Notes: generated from the letters alone by a model not told the origin. A stretch of 64,000 bases of DNA from Alphaproteobacteria bacterium (GCA_009377445.1 WHUA01000001.1:434001-498000); one strand, 5' to 3'. Positions 20,992-31,214 are shown, counted from the first letter of the stretch. Numbers and translations are program-made.

Positions 20992-22353
20992 CTACAGAAT
21001 AAACTTCGACAGATCCGCGTCCTTCGCCAGCTCGGAGACGTTCTTGCGGACGAAGTCGGCGTCGATGGTGATGGTCTCGCCGGAGCGGTCGGTGGCGGTG
21101 AAGCTGATCTCTTCCAGCAGCTTCTCGATCACCGTGTGCAGCCGCCGGGCGCCGATGTTCTCGATGTTCTCGTTGATCTCGGCTGCGAGCGCGGCCAGCT
21201 CGTCGATCGCCTCCTCGGTGAAGTCGAGCGTGACCTTCTCCGTGCTCAGGAGCGCGGTGTACTGCTTTATCAGGCTGTTCTCCGGCTCGCGCAGGATGCG
21301 CTCGAAATCGGTGCGCGACAGCGCCTTGAGCTCGACGCGGATCGGCAGCCGGCCCTGCAGCTCGGGCAGCAGGTCGGACGGCTTGGCGAGGTGGAACGCG
21401 CCCGACGCGATGAACAGGATGTGGTCGGTCAGCACCGGGCCGTATTTCGTCGACACGGTCGTGCCCTCGATCAGCGGCAGCAGGTCGCGCTGCACGCCCT
21501 CGCGGCTGACGTCCGCGCCGTGGCGGTCCGAGCGCGCCGATACCTTGTCGATCTCGTCGATGAAGACGATGCCGTTCTGCTCGACCTGTTCGATGGCGGC
21601 GCGCACGACCTGTTCTTCGTCGAGCAGCTTGTCGCTCTCTTCCGCCACCAGCACGTCGTAGGATTCGGAGACCGGCATGCGCCGCCGCTTGGTGCGCTGC
21701 CCGCCGAGCGCCTTCCCCAGCATCTCGTTGAGGTTGATCATGCCCATCTGCGCGCCCGGCATGCCGGGCACGTCGAAGGTGGGCAGGCCGAGCGATCCCG
21801 TGTCGGCGACGTCGAGCTCGACTTCCTTGTCGTCGAGCTCGCCGGCCCTGAGCTTGCTGCGAAAGGACTGGCGCGTCGCCTCGCTGGCGTTCTCGCCGAC
21901 CAGGGCGTCAAGCACCCGCTTTTCCGCCATGACCTCCGCTTTCGGGACGACCGACTTGCGGTGCTCCTCGCGGCTCATGTGGATGGCGGTTTCGACCAGG
22001 TCGCGGACGATCTGCTCGACGTCGCGGCCGACATAGCCGACCTCGGTGAACTTGGTCGCCTCGACCTTGATGAAGGGCGCGTTCGCCAGCTTGGCGAGGC
22101 GGCGGGCGATCTCGGTCTTGCCGACGCCGGTCGGGCCGATCATCAGGATATTCTTCGGCAGCACCTCCTGGCGCATCTCTTCCGGAAGCTGCTGGCGGCG
22201 CCAGCGGTTGCGCAGCGCGATGGCCACCGCGCGCTTGGCCGCGTCCTGCCCGACGATGAAGCGGTCGAGCTCCGAGACGATCTCCCTGGGGCTGAAACTC
22301 GGGCTGAAACTTGGCCTGGAACTGGGGCTGGAACTGGGGCTGAAACTGTTCAT
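20992..22353 (-). CDS. hslU: ATP-dependent protease ATPase subunit HslU (ClpY)
   Basis: An AAA+ unfoldase that feeds substrates to HslV. The core starts [20 protein letters not shown]. It shows Walker [21 protein letters not shown], the GYVGRD pore motif, Walker [12 protein letters not shown], and the sensor region [20 protein letters not shown]. At 453 residues it is slightly long, because the first 22 residues are a Ser/Pro/Phe repeat absent from ordinary HslU (see repeat at 22291-22350). It overlaps the hslV stop (ATGA). Confidence 0.96.
   Translation of the reverse strand: MNSFSPSSSPSSRPSFSPSFSPREIVSELDRFIVGQDAAKRAVAIALRNRWRRQQLPEEMRQEVLPKNILMIGPTGVGKTEIARRLAKLANAPFIKVEATKFTEVGYVGRDVEQIVRDLVETAIHMSREEHRKSVVPKAEVMAEKRVLDALVGENASEATRQSFRSKLRAGELDDKEVELDVADTGSLGLPTFDVPGMPGAQMGMINLNEMLGKALGGQRTKRRRMPVSESYDVLVAEESDKLLDEEQVVRAAIEQVEQNGIVFIDEIDKVSARSDRHGADVSREGVQRDLLPLIEGTTVSTKYGPVLTDHILFIASGAFHLAKPSDLLPELQGRLPIRVELKALSRTDFERILREPENSLIKQYTALLSTEKVTLDFTEEAIDELAALAAEINENIENIGARRLHTVIEKLLEEISFTATDRSGETITIDADFVRKNVSELAKDADLSKFIL
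22291..22350 (-). repeat. Five 12-bp tandem repeats encoding the HslU N-terminal extension
   Basis: On the plus strand, five consecutive variants of GGGCTGRAACTN. On the coding strand they encode a run of FSPS/SSPS-like tetrapeptides just after the start codon. Because the unit is in frame, copy-number changes would alter the length of the HslU N-terminus without frameshift. Confidence 0.8.
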
Positions 22354-22892
22354 AGCTTTTCGACGACGATGCTCTCGTTGGTGTAGATGCAGATGCCGGC
22401 GGCGATCTTCAGCGAACGGCGGGCGATTTCCTCGGCGTCGAGCACGTCGACGTCCATCAGCGCCCGCGCGGCGGCGAGCGCATAGGGGCCGCCGGAGCCG
22501 ATGCCGATCAGCCCGTCCTCGGGCTCCAGCACGTCGCCGTTGCCGGTCAAGGTCAGCGAGACCGTCTTGTCGGCCACCGCCATCATCGCTTCCAACCGGC
22601 GGAGGTAGCGGTCGGTGCGCCAGTCCTTCGCCAGCTCGACGCAGGCGCGGGTGAGCTGGCCGGCATGCTGCTCCAGCTTGGCCTCGAGCCGCTCGAACAG
22701 GGTGAAGGCGTCCGCGGTGGCGCCGGCGAAGCCGGCGATCACGCTGCCGTCGCCGAGGCGGCGCACCTTGCGCGCGTTCGACTTGATCACGGTCTGGCCG
22801 AAGCTGACCTGACCGTCGCCGGCGATGACCACATTCCCGCCCTTGCGGACGGAGAGGATGGTCGTGCCGTGCCAGGTTGCGGGATCGCTCAT
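22350..22892 (-). CDS. hslV: ATP-dependent protease peptidase subunit HslV (ClpQ)
   Basis: A threonine peptidase of the HslUV proteasome-like complex. In the 180-residue frame the catalytic Thr follows the prosequence in [20 protein letters not shown] (the TTIL... N-terminus after processing). [20 protein letters not shown] and the C-terminal [12 protein letters not shown], which docks to HslU, are present. It is divergent from hisB across 222 bp. Confidence 0.97.
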   Translation of the reverse strand: MSDPATWHGTTILSVRKGGNVVIAGDGQVSFGQTVIKSNARKVRRLGDGSVIAGFAGATADAFTLFERLEAKLEQHAGQLTRACVELAKDWRTDRYLRRLEAMMAVADKTVSLTLTGNGDVLEPEDGLIGIGSGGPYALAAARALMDVDVLDAEEIARRSLKIAAGICIYTNESIVVEKL

Positions 22893-23114
22893 GCGAGATT
22901 GCTCACGGGGCTGCTGGTTAGCGTGGGGAACGTGCCGCCGGATGACGCCGGCCGCGTTGTCGCCGCTACCATGTGGCCCTTTCCCGGCGGGGGATCAAGG
23001 GTGGGCCGGCCGGGGAATTTGGGGCATAGCCCGTTGGCGGGCGCGGGCTTTCGCCGCTGGCCCTTTGGCAGGCGGGGTGATAAAAGACCGCCCTGCAAAG
23101 GACGAGAGGCCGCC

Positions 23115-23714
23115 ATGCGGAAGGCGAGCGTTGAGCGCAATACCAAGGAAACCCAGATCCGGGTCGAGGTCGACCTGGACGGAACGGGCGCCTATGACGT
23201 CAGCACGGGCATAGGCTTCCTCGACCATATGCTGGAGCAGCTCTCGCGCCACAGCCTGATGAACCTCACGGTGCGGGCGAAGGGCGACCTGCACATCGAT
23301 TTCCACCACACCACGGAAGATTCCGCCTACGCCATCGGCGAGGCTGTATCGAAGGCGCTCGGCGACCGCAAGGGCATCGTGCGCTACGGCCAGGCGCTCA
23401 TCCCGATGGACGAGACGCTGACCCGCGTCGCGCTCGACTGCTCCAACCGCCCCTATCTGGTGTGGAAGGTGAAGTTCACGCGCCCGAAACTGGGCGAGAT
23501 GGACACCGAGCTGTTCAAGGAATGGTTCCAGGCCTTCGCCCAGTCTGCCGGGTTAACCCTTCATGTGGAAAACCTGTACGGCGAGAACAGCCACCATATC
23601 GTGGAGTCGTGCTACAAGGGCCTGGCGCGCGCGCTGAAGCAGGCGATTGACATCGATCCGCGGCAGGCCAATGTCATCCCGTCCACCAAGGGCGTGCTGG
23701 GCGGGTCGATGTAA
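23115..23714 (+). CDS. hisB: Imidazoleglycerol-phosphate dehydratase
   Basis: A histidine pathway enzyme of 199 residues, the monofunctional form. It has [20 protein letters not shown] and [20 protein letters not shown], with the metal-binding HH pair, and the C-terminal [18 protein letters not shown]. It begins the hisBH-(GNAT)-hisAFE cluster. The ATG at 23115 is chosen over upstream extensions because [13 protein letters not shown] is the family start. Confidence 0.96.
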   Translation: MRKASVERNTKETQIRVEVDLDGTGAYDVSTGIGFLDHMLEQLSRHSLMNLTVRAKGDLHIDFHHTTEDSAYAIGEAVSKALGDRKGIVRYGQALIPMDETLTRVALDCSNRPYLVWKVKFTRPKLGEMDTELFKEWFQAFAQSAGLTLHVENLYGENSHHIVESCYKGLARALKQAIDIDPRQANVIPSTKGVLGGSM

Positions 23715-23771
23715 GGGGCGGCCGGCGCGCGCCGGGCGGACCGCAATCGACGAAGCCGGAATTGATCGAGA

Positions 23772-24398
23772 ATGACCGTCGCCATCATCGACTATGGATC
23801 GGGCAATCTGCGCTCGGCGGCCAAGGCGTTCGAGCGCCAGGCCGGCGCGCCGGTTCTGGTGACCAGCGACCCGGATGCGGTGGCCCGGGCGGACCGCGTG
23901 GTGCTGCCGGGCGTCGGCGCCTTCGGCGACTGCCGGCGCGGGCTGGAGAAGCTCGACGGCATGCTGGACGCGCTGACCGAGGCGGTCGTGGCCAAGGGCC
24001 GCCCGTTTCTCGGCATCTGCGTCGGCATGCAGCTCATGGCCGACGCCGGGCTGGAGCACGGCCGCCATCCCGGCTTCGGCTGGATCGGCGGCGAGGTCCG
24101 GGAAGTGACGCCGTCGGACCCGGCGCTCAAGGTGCCGCACATGGGCTGGAACGCGCTGACCGTTCGCCGGGCGCATCCGGTGCTGGACGGGCTGGGCGAC
24201 GGGACCGACGTGTATTTCGTGCACAGCTATCACCTGGCGGCGCGCGATGCGGGCGATGTCCTGGCGGCGGCCGATCACGGCGGCTCGATCACGGCGGCCG
24301 TCGGGCGCGACAACATGGTCGGCACCCAGTTCCATCCCGAGAAAAGCCAGGCGGCGGGACTGCGGCTGATCGGAAACTTCCTGCGCTGGTCCCCGTGA
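23772..24398 (+). CDS. hisH: Imidazole glycerol phosphate synthase subunit HisH
   Basis: The glutaminase subunit, which supplies ammonia to HisF. The 208-residue class-I amidotransferase starts [20 protein letters not shown]. The nucleophile Cys is in [15 protein letters not shown], and the catalytic His-Glu pair is in [13 protein letters not shown]. Confidence 0.96.
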   Translation: MTVAIIDYGSGNLRSAAKAFERQAGAPVLVTSDPDAVARADRVVLPGVGAFGDCRRGLEKLDGMLDALTEAVVAKGRPFLGICVGMQLMADAGLEHGRHPGFGWIGGEVREVTPSDPALKVPHMGWNALTVRRAHPVLDGLGDGTDVYFVHSYHLAARDAGDVLAAADHGGSITAAVGRDNMVGTQFHPEKSQAAGLRLIGNFLRWSP

Positions 24399-24413
24399 CG
24401 CAATGACGACGCA

Positions 24414-24974
24414 ATGACGGAAACGGCAACCCAGGTCATGGTCGAGACGGTTACCGCGCTCAAGGGCGCGGACCGTTACGACCTGTGCGACGCGGCCGAG
24501 GCGGCGATCCTCGACGGCGGCGGCTTCGGCTGGCTCAAGCCGCCGCCGCGCCACGTGCTTGAGGCGTACTGGCAGGGAGTCATCCTGGTGCCGGAGCGCC
24601 GCCTTTTGGTCGCCCGGCTCGACGGCGTGATCGGCGGCTCGGCCCAGCTCGTGCGCCCGACCCGCAACAACGAGGCCCAGGCCCATGCCGCGGCGATGAC
24701 GACCTCCTTCGTCGCGCCCTGGGCGCGCGGGCACGGGCTCGCCCGCGGGCTCGTTCTGGCGGTCGAGCAGGCGGCGCACGAGGAAGGCTTCGCCATCGTC
24801 AATCTCGATGTCCGCGAAACCCAGGAAGCGGCCATCGCGCTCTACGAAGCGCTCGGCTACCGCCGCTTGGCGACGCATCCCTACTACGCGCGCGTCGCCG
24901 GCCGGTGGATCGCCGGCCACTATTACACGAAGGTGGTCAATCAGGCCCTGATCGCGGAAGGAACGCGCCCGTGA
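24414..24974 (+). CDS. GNAT-family N-acetyltransferase inserted in the his cluster
   Basis: A 186-residue protein. The acetyl-CoA-binding region is [20 protein letters not shown] (the RGxGLA loop), followed by [20 protein letters not shown] and [16 protein letters not shown], typical of GNAT. The substrate is unknown. It lies between hisH and hisA, with its stop overlapping the hisA GTG, so it is co-transcribed with histidine genes. Similar acetyltransferases occur at this place in other Rhodospirillales-type his clusters, as far as I recall. Confidence 0.85.
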   Translation: MTETATQVMVETVTALKGADRYDLCDAAEAAILDGGGFGWLKPPPRHVLEAYWQGVILVPERRLLVARLDGVIGGSAQLVRPTRNNEAQAHAAAMTTSFVAPWARGHGLARGLVLAVEQAAHEEGFAIVNLDVRETQEAAIALYEALGYRRLATHPYYARVAGRWIAGHYYTKVVNQALIAEGTRP

Positions 24975-25738
24975 TCCTCTATCCCGCGATCGACCTGAAG
25001 GACGGCCAGTGTGTCCGGCTGGTGCGGGGCGACATGGCGCAGGCGACCGTGTTCAACGACCGGCCCGCGGACCAGGCGCGCCGCTTTGCCGAAGCGGGCG
25101 CGGCGTGGCTGCATGTGGTCGATCTGAACGGCGCCTTCGAAGGCCGGCCGGTCAACGCGGCCGCGGTCGAGGACATCCTGGCCGCGAGCGACCGGCCGGT
25201 GCAGCTCGGCGGCGGCATCCGCAGCATGCGGACGATCGAGATGTGGCTCTCCGCCGGCATATCGCGCGTCGTGCTCGGCACGGTCGCGGTGAAGGACCCG
25301 GCGCTCGTCCGCGACGCCTGCCGCGAATGGCCGGGCAAGGTGGCGCTCGGCATCGATGCGCGCGGCGGCCGCGTCGCCGTCGAAGGCTGGGCCGAGGTAT
25401 CGGACCTCGAAGCGCGCGACCTGGCGCTGCGATTCGAGGACGCGGGCGCGGCGGCGATCGTCTATACCGACATCGACCGCGACGGCGTGCTGCAGGGCCC
25501 GAACGTGGCGGCGACGGCGGCGCTCGCCGGGGCGGTATCGACGCCGGTCATCGCCAGCGGCGGCGTCGCCTCGCTCGCCGACCTGCGGGCGCTGGCGACG
25601 GCGCCGGGCATCGCCGGCGCCATCGTCGGCCGCGCGCTCTACGACGGGCGGATCGACCTCGGCGCGGCGCTCGCGGCGCTCGCCGAAGACCTCGCCGAAG
25701 ACAAGGCAGCGGCCGAAACGGAGGCGGGCGCATGCTGA
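24971..25738 (+). CDS. hisA: Phosphoribosylformimino-AICAR ribotide isomerase
   Basis: The TIM-barrel isomerase of histidine synthesis, 255 residues from GTG 24971 (overlapping the GNAT stop). It reads [20 protein letters not shown], with [20 protein letters not shown] and [14 protein letters not shown]. The catalytic Asp pair lies in AIDL and YTDIDRDG. The longer frame upstream is an extension into the preceding gene. Confidence 0.96.
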   Translation: MILYPAIDLKDGQCVRLVRGDMAQATVFNDRPADQARRFAEAGAAWLHVVDLNGAFEGRPVNAAAVEDILAASDRPVQLGGGIRSMRTIEMWLSAGISRVVLGTVAVKDPALVRDACREWPGKVALGIDARGGRVAVEGWAEVSDLEARDLALRFEDAGAAAIVYTDIDRDGVLQGPNVAATAALAGAVSTPVIASGGVASLADLRALATAPGIAGAIVGRALYDGRIDLGAALAALAEDLAEDKAAAETEAGAC

Positions 25739-26490
25739 AGATCCGCATCATCCCCTGCCTCGACGTCCACGCCGGCCGGGTGGTCAAGGGCGTGCGCTTC
25801 GCCGACCTGGTCGATGCGGGCGATCCGGTCGAGCAGGCCAAGATCTACGACGCCGCGGGCGCGGACGAGCTCTGCTTCCTCGACATCACGGCCTCGCACG
25901 AGAACCGCGAGACGATCTATGACGTGGTCCGCGGCACGGCGGAGCAGTGCTTCATGCCGCTGACCGTCGGCGGCGGGGTCCGCACGGTGGAGGATATCCG
26001 CAAGCTGCTGCTGGCGGGCGCGGACAAGGTCTCGATCAATACCGCCGCCGTACACCGCCCGGAATTCGTCGCCGAGGCGTCCGAGCGTTTCGGCGCGCAA
26101 TGCATCGTCGTCGCCATCGACGCCAAGGCGACCGCCCCCGGCACGTGGGAAATCTTCACCCATGGCGGCCGCAAGGCGACGGGCATCGACGCCGTCGCCT
26201 GGGCGGAGCGCATGGTCGCCCTCGGCGCCGGCGAGATCCTGATGACCTCGATGGACCGGGACGGCACGAAGGCGGGCTTCGACAACGCGCTCAACCGCAC
26301 CGTCGCCGACCGCATCCGGACGCCGCTGATCGCCAGCGGCGGCGTCGGGACGCTCGACCACCTGGTCGACGGCGTGCGGGAAGGCCACGCCTCCGCAGTG
26401 CTCGCGGCGTCGATCTTCCATTTCGGGGAATACCGCGTGTCCGAGGCGAAGGCGCATATGGCGGCGGCGGGAATTCCCGTTCGCCCCTGA
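25732..26490 (+). CDS. hisF: Imidazole glycerol phosphate synthase subunit HisF
   Basis: The cyclase subunit, which uses HisH-derived ammonia to form IGP and AICAR. The 252-residue protein starts [20 protein letters not shown]. It has [20 protein letters not shown], and the catalytic Asp residues in CLDV and [13 protein letters not shown]. Its start lies within the hisA end (7-bp overlap). Confidence 0.97.
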   Translation: MLKIRIIPCLDVHAGRVVKGVRFADLVDAGDPVEQAKIYDAAGADELCFLDITASHENRETIYDVVRGTAEQCFMPLTVGGGVRTVEDIRKLLLAGADKVSINTAAVHRPEFVAEASERFGAQCIVVAIDAKATAPGTWEIFTHGGRKATGIDAVAWAERMVALGAGEILMTSMDRDGTKAGFDNALNRTVADRIRTPLIASGGVGTLDHLVDGVREGHASAVLAASIFHFGEYRVSEAKAHMAAAGIPVRP

Positions 26491-26547
26491 CAAGCCCGGA
26501 CTTTTCTGCTAGTCACATTTCCCACCGGACATTCTGGAGGCTCAGCC

Positions 26548-26901
26548 GTGGCAGCCGACGACGCACGCAACGATGCACGGGCGGCCAGCGCCCACATCCT
26601 GGACGAGCTCTATGCGGTGATCGAAAGCCGCAAGGGCGCCGATCCGAAGACCTCGCGGACCGCGCAGCTCTTCCATCGCGGCGTCGCCAAGATCGCCCAG
26701 AAGGTAGGCGAGGAGGCGGTGGAGACGCTGATCGAAGGCATGCGCGGCGACAAGGAGCGCCTGGCCGAGGAGAGCGCCGACCTGCTCTACCACCTGCTGG
26801 TCCTGTGGGCCGACCAGAAGGTCAAGCCCGACGCGGTCTGGAAAGCGCTTTCGAAGCGCCGGGAGACATCGACGATGGTTCAGGGAACGCCGGCCGGCTG
26901 A
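26548..26901 (+). CDS. hisE: Phosphoribosyl-ATP diphosphatase
   Basis: Hydrolyses PR-ATP to PR-AMP in histidine synthesis. The 117-residue all-alpha NTP-PPase domain shows [20 protein letters not shown] and then [19 protein letters not shown], with the ExxE/D metal motifs. It starts at GTG 26548 after GGAGG. HisI is not in the window. Confidence 0.95.
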   Translation: MAADDARNDARAASAHILDELYAVIESRKGADPKTSRTAQLFHRGVAKIAQKVGEEAVETLIEGMRGDKERLAEESADLLYHLLVLWADQKVKPDAVWKALSKRRETSTMVQGTPAG

Positions 26902-26928
26902 AGTCCAGGCAATCGCATACGAATGCCG

Positions 26929-27011
26929 TGCGTCCTTCGACGGGCTCAGGATGAGGGAGAATCTTCGTGGCATTGAGAAGAAACCTCGTGCTGAGCTTGT
27001 CGAAGCACGCA
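26929..27011. repeat. Inverted-repeat element of the CTTCGAC..CTCAGG type
   Basis: The left arm, TGCGTCCTTCGACGGGCTCA, is mirrored at the right end by TGAGCTTGTCGAAGCACGCA, with about 40 bp between. This CTTCGACnnGCTCAG palindrome is a widespread intergenic repeat type in alphaproteobacteria. It sits between hisE and the HIT gene. Confidence 0.65.
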
Positions 27012-27080
27012 CGCCGCTTGTCCCAATCGCCGCGAGCGCACCCTCAAATGCAATTTCCCTGCGGCTGAAGGGAGGGAACG

Positions 27081-27446
27081 ATGAGCTACGATCCGCAAAA
27101 CATCTTCGCCAAGATCCTGCGCGGCGAGATACCCTGCGACAAGATCTACGAGAACGGCCACGCGCTGGCGTTCAGGGATATCCATCCCAAGGCGCCGGTG
27201 CATGTGCTGATCATCCCCAAGGGCGCCTACGAATCCAGCTCGGATTTCTCGGAGAAGGCGAGCGCAGAGGAGATCGCCGGCTTCATGCGCGCGGTCCACG
27301 CGGTGGCGGAGCAGACCGGCGTGCTCGATGCCGGCTACCGGCTGATCGCCAATACCGGCGCGAATGGCCACCAGGAGGTGCCGCACTTCCACGTCCACCT
27401 GCTCGGCGGCCGGCCGCTCGGCGCCATGCTGCAGGCTGGGCGCTGA
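27081..27446 (+). CDS. HIT-family protein (HinT-like purine nucleotide phosphoramidase)
   Basis: A 121-residue protein. The active-site motif HFHVHLLGGR (HxHxH) is at the C-terminus. DPQNIFAKILRGEIPCDKIY is at the N-terminus, and FRDIHPKAPVHVLIIPKGAY in between, as in bacterial HinT. It follows the his cluster but has its own AGGGAGGG ribosome site. Confidence 0.93.
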   Translation: MSYDPQNIFAKILRGEIPCDKIYENGHALAFRDIHPKAPVHVLIIPKGAYESSSDFSEKASAEEIAGFMRAVHAVAEQTGVLDAGYRLIANTGANGHQEVPHFHVHLLGGRPLGAMLQAGR

Positions 27447-27889
27447 GGCGGCGGTCGCCGAAACGCGCCCATGGACTCCGCGGATAAACCGCGGAGTGAC
27501 GATTTAAATTAGAATCATCGTCTTACGTTATGCCGCGGTTTATCCGCGGCATCCATGCTCCGGCCGGCGCCGATGCCGAACGGCCCTCTCGCGGTGCGGC
27601 TGTTTCACGCGAACGGGAAGCGACGATAGGCGTGCCCGGAAGGTGGGGCCGGACAGGGCGCCGGAGAGAAGCCAACGCCCTGCCCGAGCCCCGTTGCGGG
27701 TTGAGGATAATATGGCCAACTATCTCAGCATCCCGCAAAACGGATATTCGCCCGGCGTCCGTTAAGCCGCCGTTAAGGCCGCGCTCCGGAACGATATTCC
27801 GGTAGATTGGGACGGCTTGCCGCGTCCGCAAGGCGGCGCGGCGAAAGGCCGCGCCTTGTCCGAAGAGCCGGAAGAGCCGGAAAAGCTTC
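27447..27889. other. Non-coding spacer between HIT and SDR genes
   Basis: A 443-bp spacer between convergent genes. It contains the REPIN-like element at 27470-27557. I see no convincing gene, RNA or further hairpin in the remainder. The short frames here have no recognisable product. Confidence 0.6.
27470..27557. repeat. REPIN-like paired hairpin (copy 2)
   Basis: Hairpin CTCCGCGG-ATAAA-CCGCGGAG, then about 33 bp, then hairpin GCCGCGG-TTTAT-CCGCGGC. The outer ends, CATGGA and ATCCATG, are inverted. It has the same organisation and flanks as the copy at 20851, but a different loop. Confidence 0.75.
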
Positions 27890-28696
27890 CTACACCCCGC
27901 CGACCCGAACGTGCGAGCCGCCGTCGACCGGCAGCGACACGCCGGTTATGAAGCGCGCCTCGTCGGACGCCAGGAACAGCGCCGCGTAAGCGACGTCCCA
28001 CCCGGTACCCATGCGCCGGCCGAGCGGCACCTTGGCGTCGCGCTCGGCGATGATCTGCTCGCGCGTCTTGCCGAGCGCCGCCACGCGCGCCTCGACCGCC
28101 ATCGGCGTGTTCATCAGGCCCGGCAGGATGACGTTCGCGCGGATGCCGTCGGCGGCGTGCATGTAGGCGATCTGCTCCGTCATCGCGACGACGCCGGCCT
28201 TCGAGGTCTTGTAGGCGACGTAGGGGTAGCTCTCCAGCACCGCCAGCGACGAGATGCTGACGATCGACCCGCTCTTCTGCCGCTTCATGACCGGCAGCAC
28301 ATGCTTGCAGGTGATCACCATGCCGCGCAGGTTGATCTGGGTGACGCGGTCGAATGCCTCGGGCGTGATCTCCTCCATGACCGTATCGCCGCCCGCGAGG
28401 CTGAGGCCGACATTGTTGTGCAGGATGTCGATGCGGCCCCATTTGGCGACGCAGCCGTCGAGCGCCTTTTTGATCGCCGCCTCGTCGGTGATGTCGGCCG
28501 CTGCCGCCGCCGCCGTGCCGCCTTCCTTCCCGATCATCGCCACGGTGTCCTCGGCCGAGGCGAGGTCGCGGTCGATCGCCCATACCTTCGCGCCTTCGCG
28601 CGCGAACAGCAGCGCGGTCGCCCTGCCGTTGCCGATCGTTGCGCCGGGCGTCTGGCCCGCGCCGACGATGACGGCGACCTTGTTCTCGAGCCGCAT
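27890..28696 (-). CDS. Short-chain dehydrogenase/reductase (SDR)
   Basis: The 268-residue NAD(P)-dependent oxidoreductase has the cofactor motif VAVIVGAGQTPGATIGNGRA (a variant TGxxxGxG), then HNNVGLS. The catalytic Ser lies in SIVSISSLAVLESYPYVAYK, with the YxxxK pair in YVAYKTSKAG. C-terminally FLASDEARFITGVSLPVDGG is classical. The substrate is unknown. It stands alone, convergent with the HIT gene. Confidence 0.88.
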   Translation of the reverse strand: MRLENKVAVIVGAGQTPGATIGNGRATALLFAREGAKVWAIDRDLASAEDTVAMIGKEGGTAAAAAADITDEAAIKKALDGCVAKWGRIDILHNNVGLSLAGGDTVMEEITPEAFDRVTQINLRGMVITCKHVLPVMKRQKSGSIVSISSLAVLESYPYVAYKTSKAGVVAMTEQIAYMHAADGIRANVILPGLMNTPMAVEARVAALGKTREQIIAERDAKVPLGRRMGTGWDVAYAALFLASDEARFITGVSLPVDGGSHVRVGGV

Positions 28697-28774
28697 GGCG
28701 TTCCCTCCTCCGTGCTGTTATGCGCTTGGCGATAACACGGCGGGGCGGAAGGTGCAAAATCGGGCGAAGACGGC

Positions 28775-29827
28775 TCAGGCGGCGCGCAGCACCCTTACCC
28801 CGTGCAGCGTGCGCTGGACGAGCGCCCTCTCCTCGAGCCATTTGACGTCGCGCGACAGCGTCTTCGCGCTTTTCCGGGCGTAGGCTTCGGCCAGCTTCGG
28901 CGTCAGGTAGCGCAGCCGGCCGATGCGGACCGCCGCGTCCTCGCCGTCGAGCGCCTCGACCAGCATGCGCCGGCGGGCATCGCCGGCGCGCGTCCGCCCG
29001 TCGAAGGCGTCCGCGACGGTGTCGCGCCAGGCATTCGCCTGCTGCGCCGCGCCGAGCTCCAGGATCTGCCGGCGCATGCCCGCGGCGATGCCGTCGACGG
29101 CGTAGCCGATGAAGGCGAAGGTGGCGCCCCCGGACTCCGCCGCCTCGGCGATCAGCTCGCCGTAGCGGCCGGCGGTGGCGGCGAAATGGACGGCCGGCAG
29201 GTGGGCCGCCGCGGCCGGCAGCCCGGCCGTCCGCAGGATGCGGTATCCCGCCAGGCGGGCGGCGGCTTCGTTGCAATGCCGGAACGGGGCGAGCCGCAGC
29301 AGAAAGAGATGCGCGCCCAGCGCCTTGATCACGGCCGTCTGCACATGCTCCCCTTTTTCCGGCTCGAATTCGGGCCCGTTGAGCCAGGCGCAGAGCTGGC
29401 TGAGCCGGCCCCAGCTTCCCGGCCCGCCGGCGAGCTGGTCGGCGAGCGACGCGCCGCCGCCCTTCCCGCCGCCGTCGCCGAGCAAACCCGCGGCGCGGGC
29501 GAATTCGGCGAGCGCGGCGTTGTCGGCGCAGAGCGTCTGCGGCGTCAGCGGCCCCTGCCCCGCGTCGGCGTCCCGGTCGATGCCGCCATAGAGCGCCGCC
29601 ACGACGGCGGCGGCGTCCGGGTCGGCGAAGGGCTGTCCGGCGGCCGCGGCTTCCGCGGCGAAGGTGGCGCGCGCAGCCAGGTCGCGCCATTTTGGAGCCC
29701 GCGTCGCCGCGGCGGCGGGCAGGCTGCGGAGAACGTCGCCATAGGCTTCGAGGCGGCCGAGGGCAGACCACAGCCTGACCGGTGCGCGCCCGAGGTCGAC
29801 GCGGAAGGATTGCCAAGGCGTGCGCAT
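28775..29827 (-). CDS. Fic-like protein with degenerate active site and C-terminal winged helix
   Basis: 350 residues, uncertain family. Residues about 175-215 read HLFLLRLAPFRHCNEAAARL followed by AGYRILRTAGLPAA. This lines up with the Fic core HPFxDGN(G/K)RxxR and the helix after it, but the catalytic His is Ala and the GNGR loop is NEAA. The N-terminal helix region resembles Fic_N. The last 80 residues (LRYLTPKLAEAYARKSAKTL, then RDVKWLEERALV) look like a winged helix. It may be a pseudo-Fic regulator. It is divergent from tctC. Confidence 0.45.
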   Translation of the reverse strand: MRTPWQSFRVDLGRAPVRLWSALGRLEAYGDVLRSLPAAAATRAPKWRDLAARATFAAEAAAAGQPFADPDAAAVVAALYGGIDRDADAGQGPLTPQTLCADNAALAEFARAAGLLGDGGGKGGGASLADQLAGGPGSWGRLSQLCAWLNGPEFEPEKGEHVQTAVIKALGAHLFLLRLAPFRHCNEAAARLAGYRILRTAGLPAAAAHLPAVHFAATAGRYGELIAEAAESGGATFAFIGYAVDGIAAGMRRQILELGAAQQANAWRDTVADAFDGRTRAGDARRRMLVEALDGEDAAVRIGRLRYLTPKLAEAYARKSAKTLSRDVKWLEERALVQRTLHGVRVLRAA

Positions 29828-30245
29828 GCGGGCCGATCCGGATGTCCGCCGGTTTTGTCCGGCGGCGGAAACTCTAATCGTGAGGTTTTATCAAACCGTT
29901 AATGGCCGGCGGCGGGCCTCTGTGGCCGAAAGAATGTCCGGTCCGGATGGGCCGGCCCCGGGAACTCCCCCGGGAACTCCACGAAAAGGCCACGGAGCGA
30001 AAATCAGTTTGTCACGATCGGCCGGTAAAGATGGCCTCGCCGGCAACCTTCCGATCCCCCTCTGCGGACCGTGTCGGCCGACGGGGCCGGGCGCGCGCAG
30101 CCGCCGCGCCCGGACCTCGCCCATGCCCGCCCTTCCCGCCGGCACGATAAGTTGACAAGCGCTCGGCGTTCGGCCAAATCTCTAAAGCTCAACGAATCAG
30201 CCAGAACGAGCGGCCAATCAACGCCGCTCCCCAGGGAGGAAATCG
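29828..30245. promoter_or_regulatory. Divergent intergenic region upstream of the Fic-like gene and tctC
   Basis: 418 bp without a gene, and it must hold both promoters. The direct repeat CCCGGGAACTCC occurs twice at about 29957-29980. An AGGGAGGAAATCG ribosome site precedes tctC. I see no recognisable riboswitch or RNA. Confidence 0.5.
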
Positions 30246-31214
30246 ATGTTCAAGCCGCGCCACGCGCTCATGGCGGCCGTCGCAGCCGTCATTGCGGCCG
30301 CAAGCAGTTCCGCCATTGCCCAAGAAAAGTTTCCGTCGCGCACGATCGAGGTCATCACCCATGCCGGCGCCGGTGGCGGCACCGACATCATGGCGCAGAT
30401 GATGATGAAGGAGGCGCGCGAGGTCCTCAAGACCGACCTGGCGCTGGTCAACAAGCGGGGCGGCGGCGGCGCCGTCGCGCATGCTTACGTCAATCAGCGC
30501 CCGGCCGACGGTTACACGATCCTCACCTTCACCGGCACGCAGATCGCGACCATCATTCGCGGCAAATCCGCTTTCAAATCGCTCGACGATCTCGTCCCGC
30601 TCGTGCGGGGAACGTCCGATCCGCAGTTCATCATGGTCAGCGCCAAGAGCCCGTGGAAGACGCCGAAGGACTTCATCGAGGCGCACAAGAAAAGGACGAT
30701 CAAATACGGCATCGCCAGCGTCGGCGGCGGCGACCACATCACCACCTGGCAGTTCACGCGCAAGCTCGGCGTGAAGGACCCGTCCGTCATTCCGCTGGTC
30801 GGCGGCGGCGAGATCACCATCGCGCTGGTCGGCGGCAACGTGGACGCCGGCATCCTGAACTACCAGGAGGCCGAGGCGCAGATCAAAGCGGGCGAGGTCA
30901 GGCCGCTGATCGTGCTCTCCGAGAAGCGCCAGCCGGCGGCGCCGGACGTTCCGACCGCCAAGGAGATCGGCGTCGACTACGCGATCTCGACGGTGCGCGG
31001 CTGGATGGTCAAGAAGGGGACGCCGCCGGAGCGGGTGAAGATTCTGCGGGAAGCGCTGCTCAAGTCTTTGCAACGTCCCGGCTACCAGGCGTATCTCAAG
31101 AACATCGGGGCGTCGCCGGACAGCGTCGGCGACTACAAGGAATGGACCAAGGAAGTCAACGACATGGCCAAGGATACCCAGGAGGCGCTCACCGCGCTCG
31201 GTCTGATGAAGTGA
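30246..31214 (+). CDS. tctC: Tripartite tricarboxylate transporter substrate-binding protein (TctC/BUG)
   Basis: The periplasmic binding protein of a TctCBA uptake system. The 322-residue protein has a signal peptide ending at SSSAIAQ. The mature start FPSRTIEVITHAGAGGGTDI is the BUG-family phosphate-like loop that grips carboxylate groups, followed by NKRGGGGAVAHAYVNQRPAD. Ligand identity cannot be read from the sequence. It is followed immediately by tctB and tctA. Confidence 0.92.
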   Translation: MFKPRHALMAAVAAVIAAASSSAIAQEKFPSRTIEVITHAGAGGGTDIMAQMMMKEAREVLKTDLALVNKRGGGGAVAHAYVNQRPADGYTILTFTGTQIATIIRGKSAFKSLDDLVPLVRGTSDPQFIMVSAKSPWKTPKDFIEAHKKRTIKYGIASVGGGDHITTWQFTRKLGVKDPSVIPLVGGGEITIALVGGNVDAGILNYQEAEAQIKAGEVRPLIVLSEKRQPAAPDVPTAKEIGVDYAISTVRGWMVKKGTPPERVKILREALLKSLQRPGYQAYLKNIGASPDSVGDYKEWTKEVNDMAKDTQEALTALGLMK

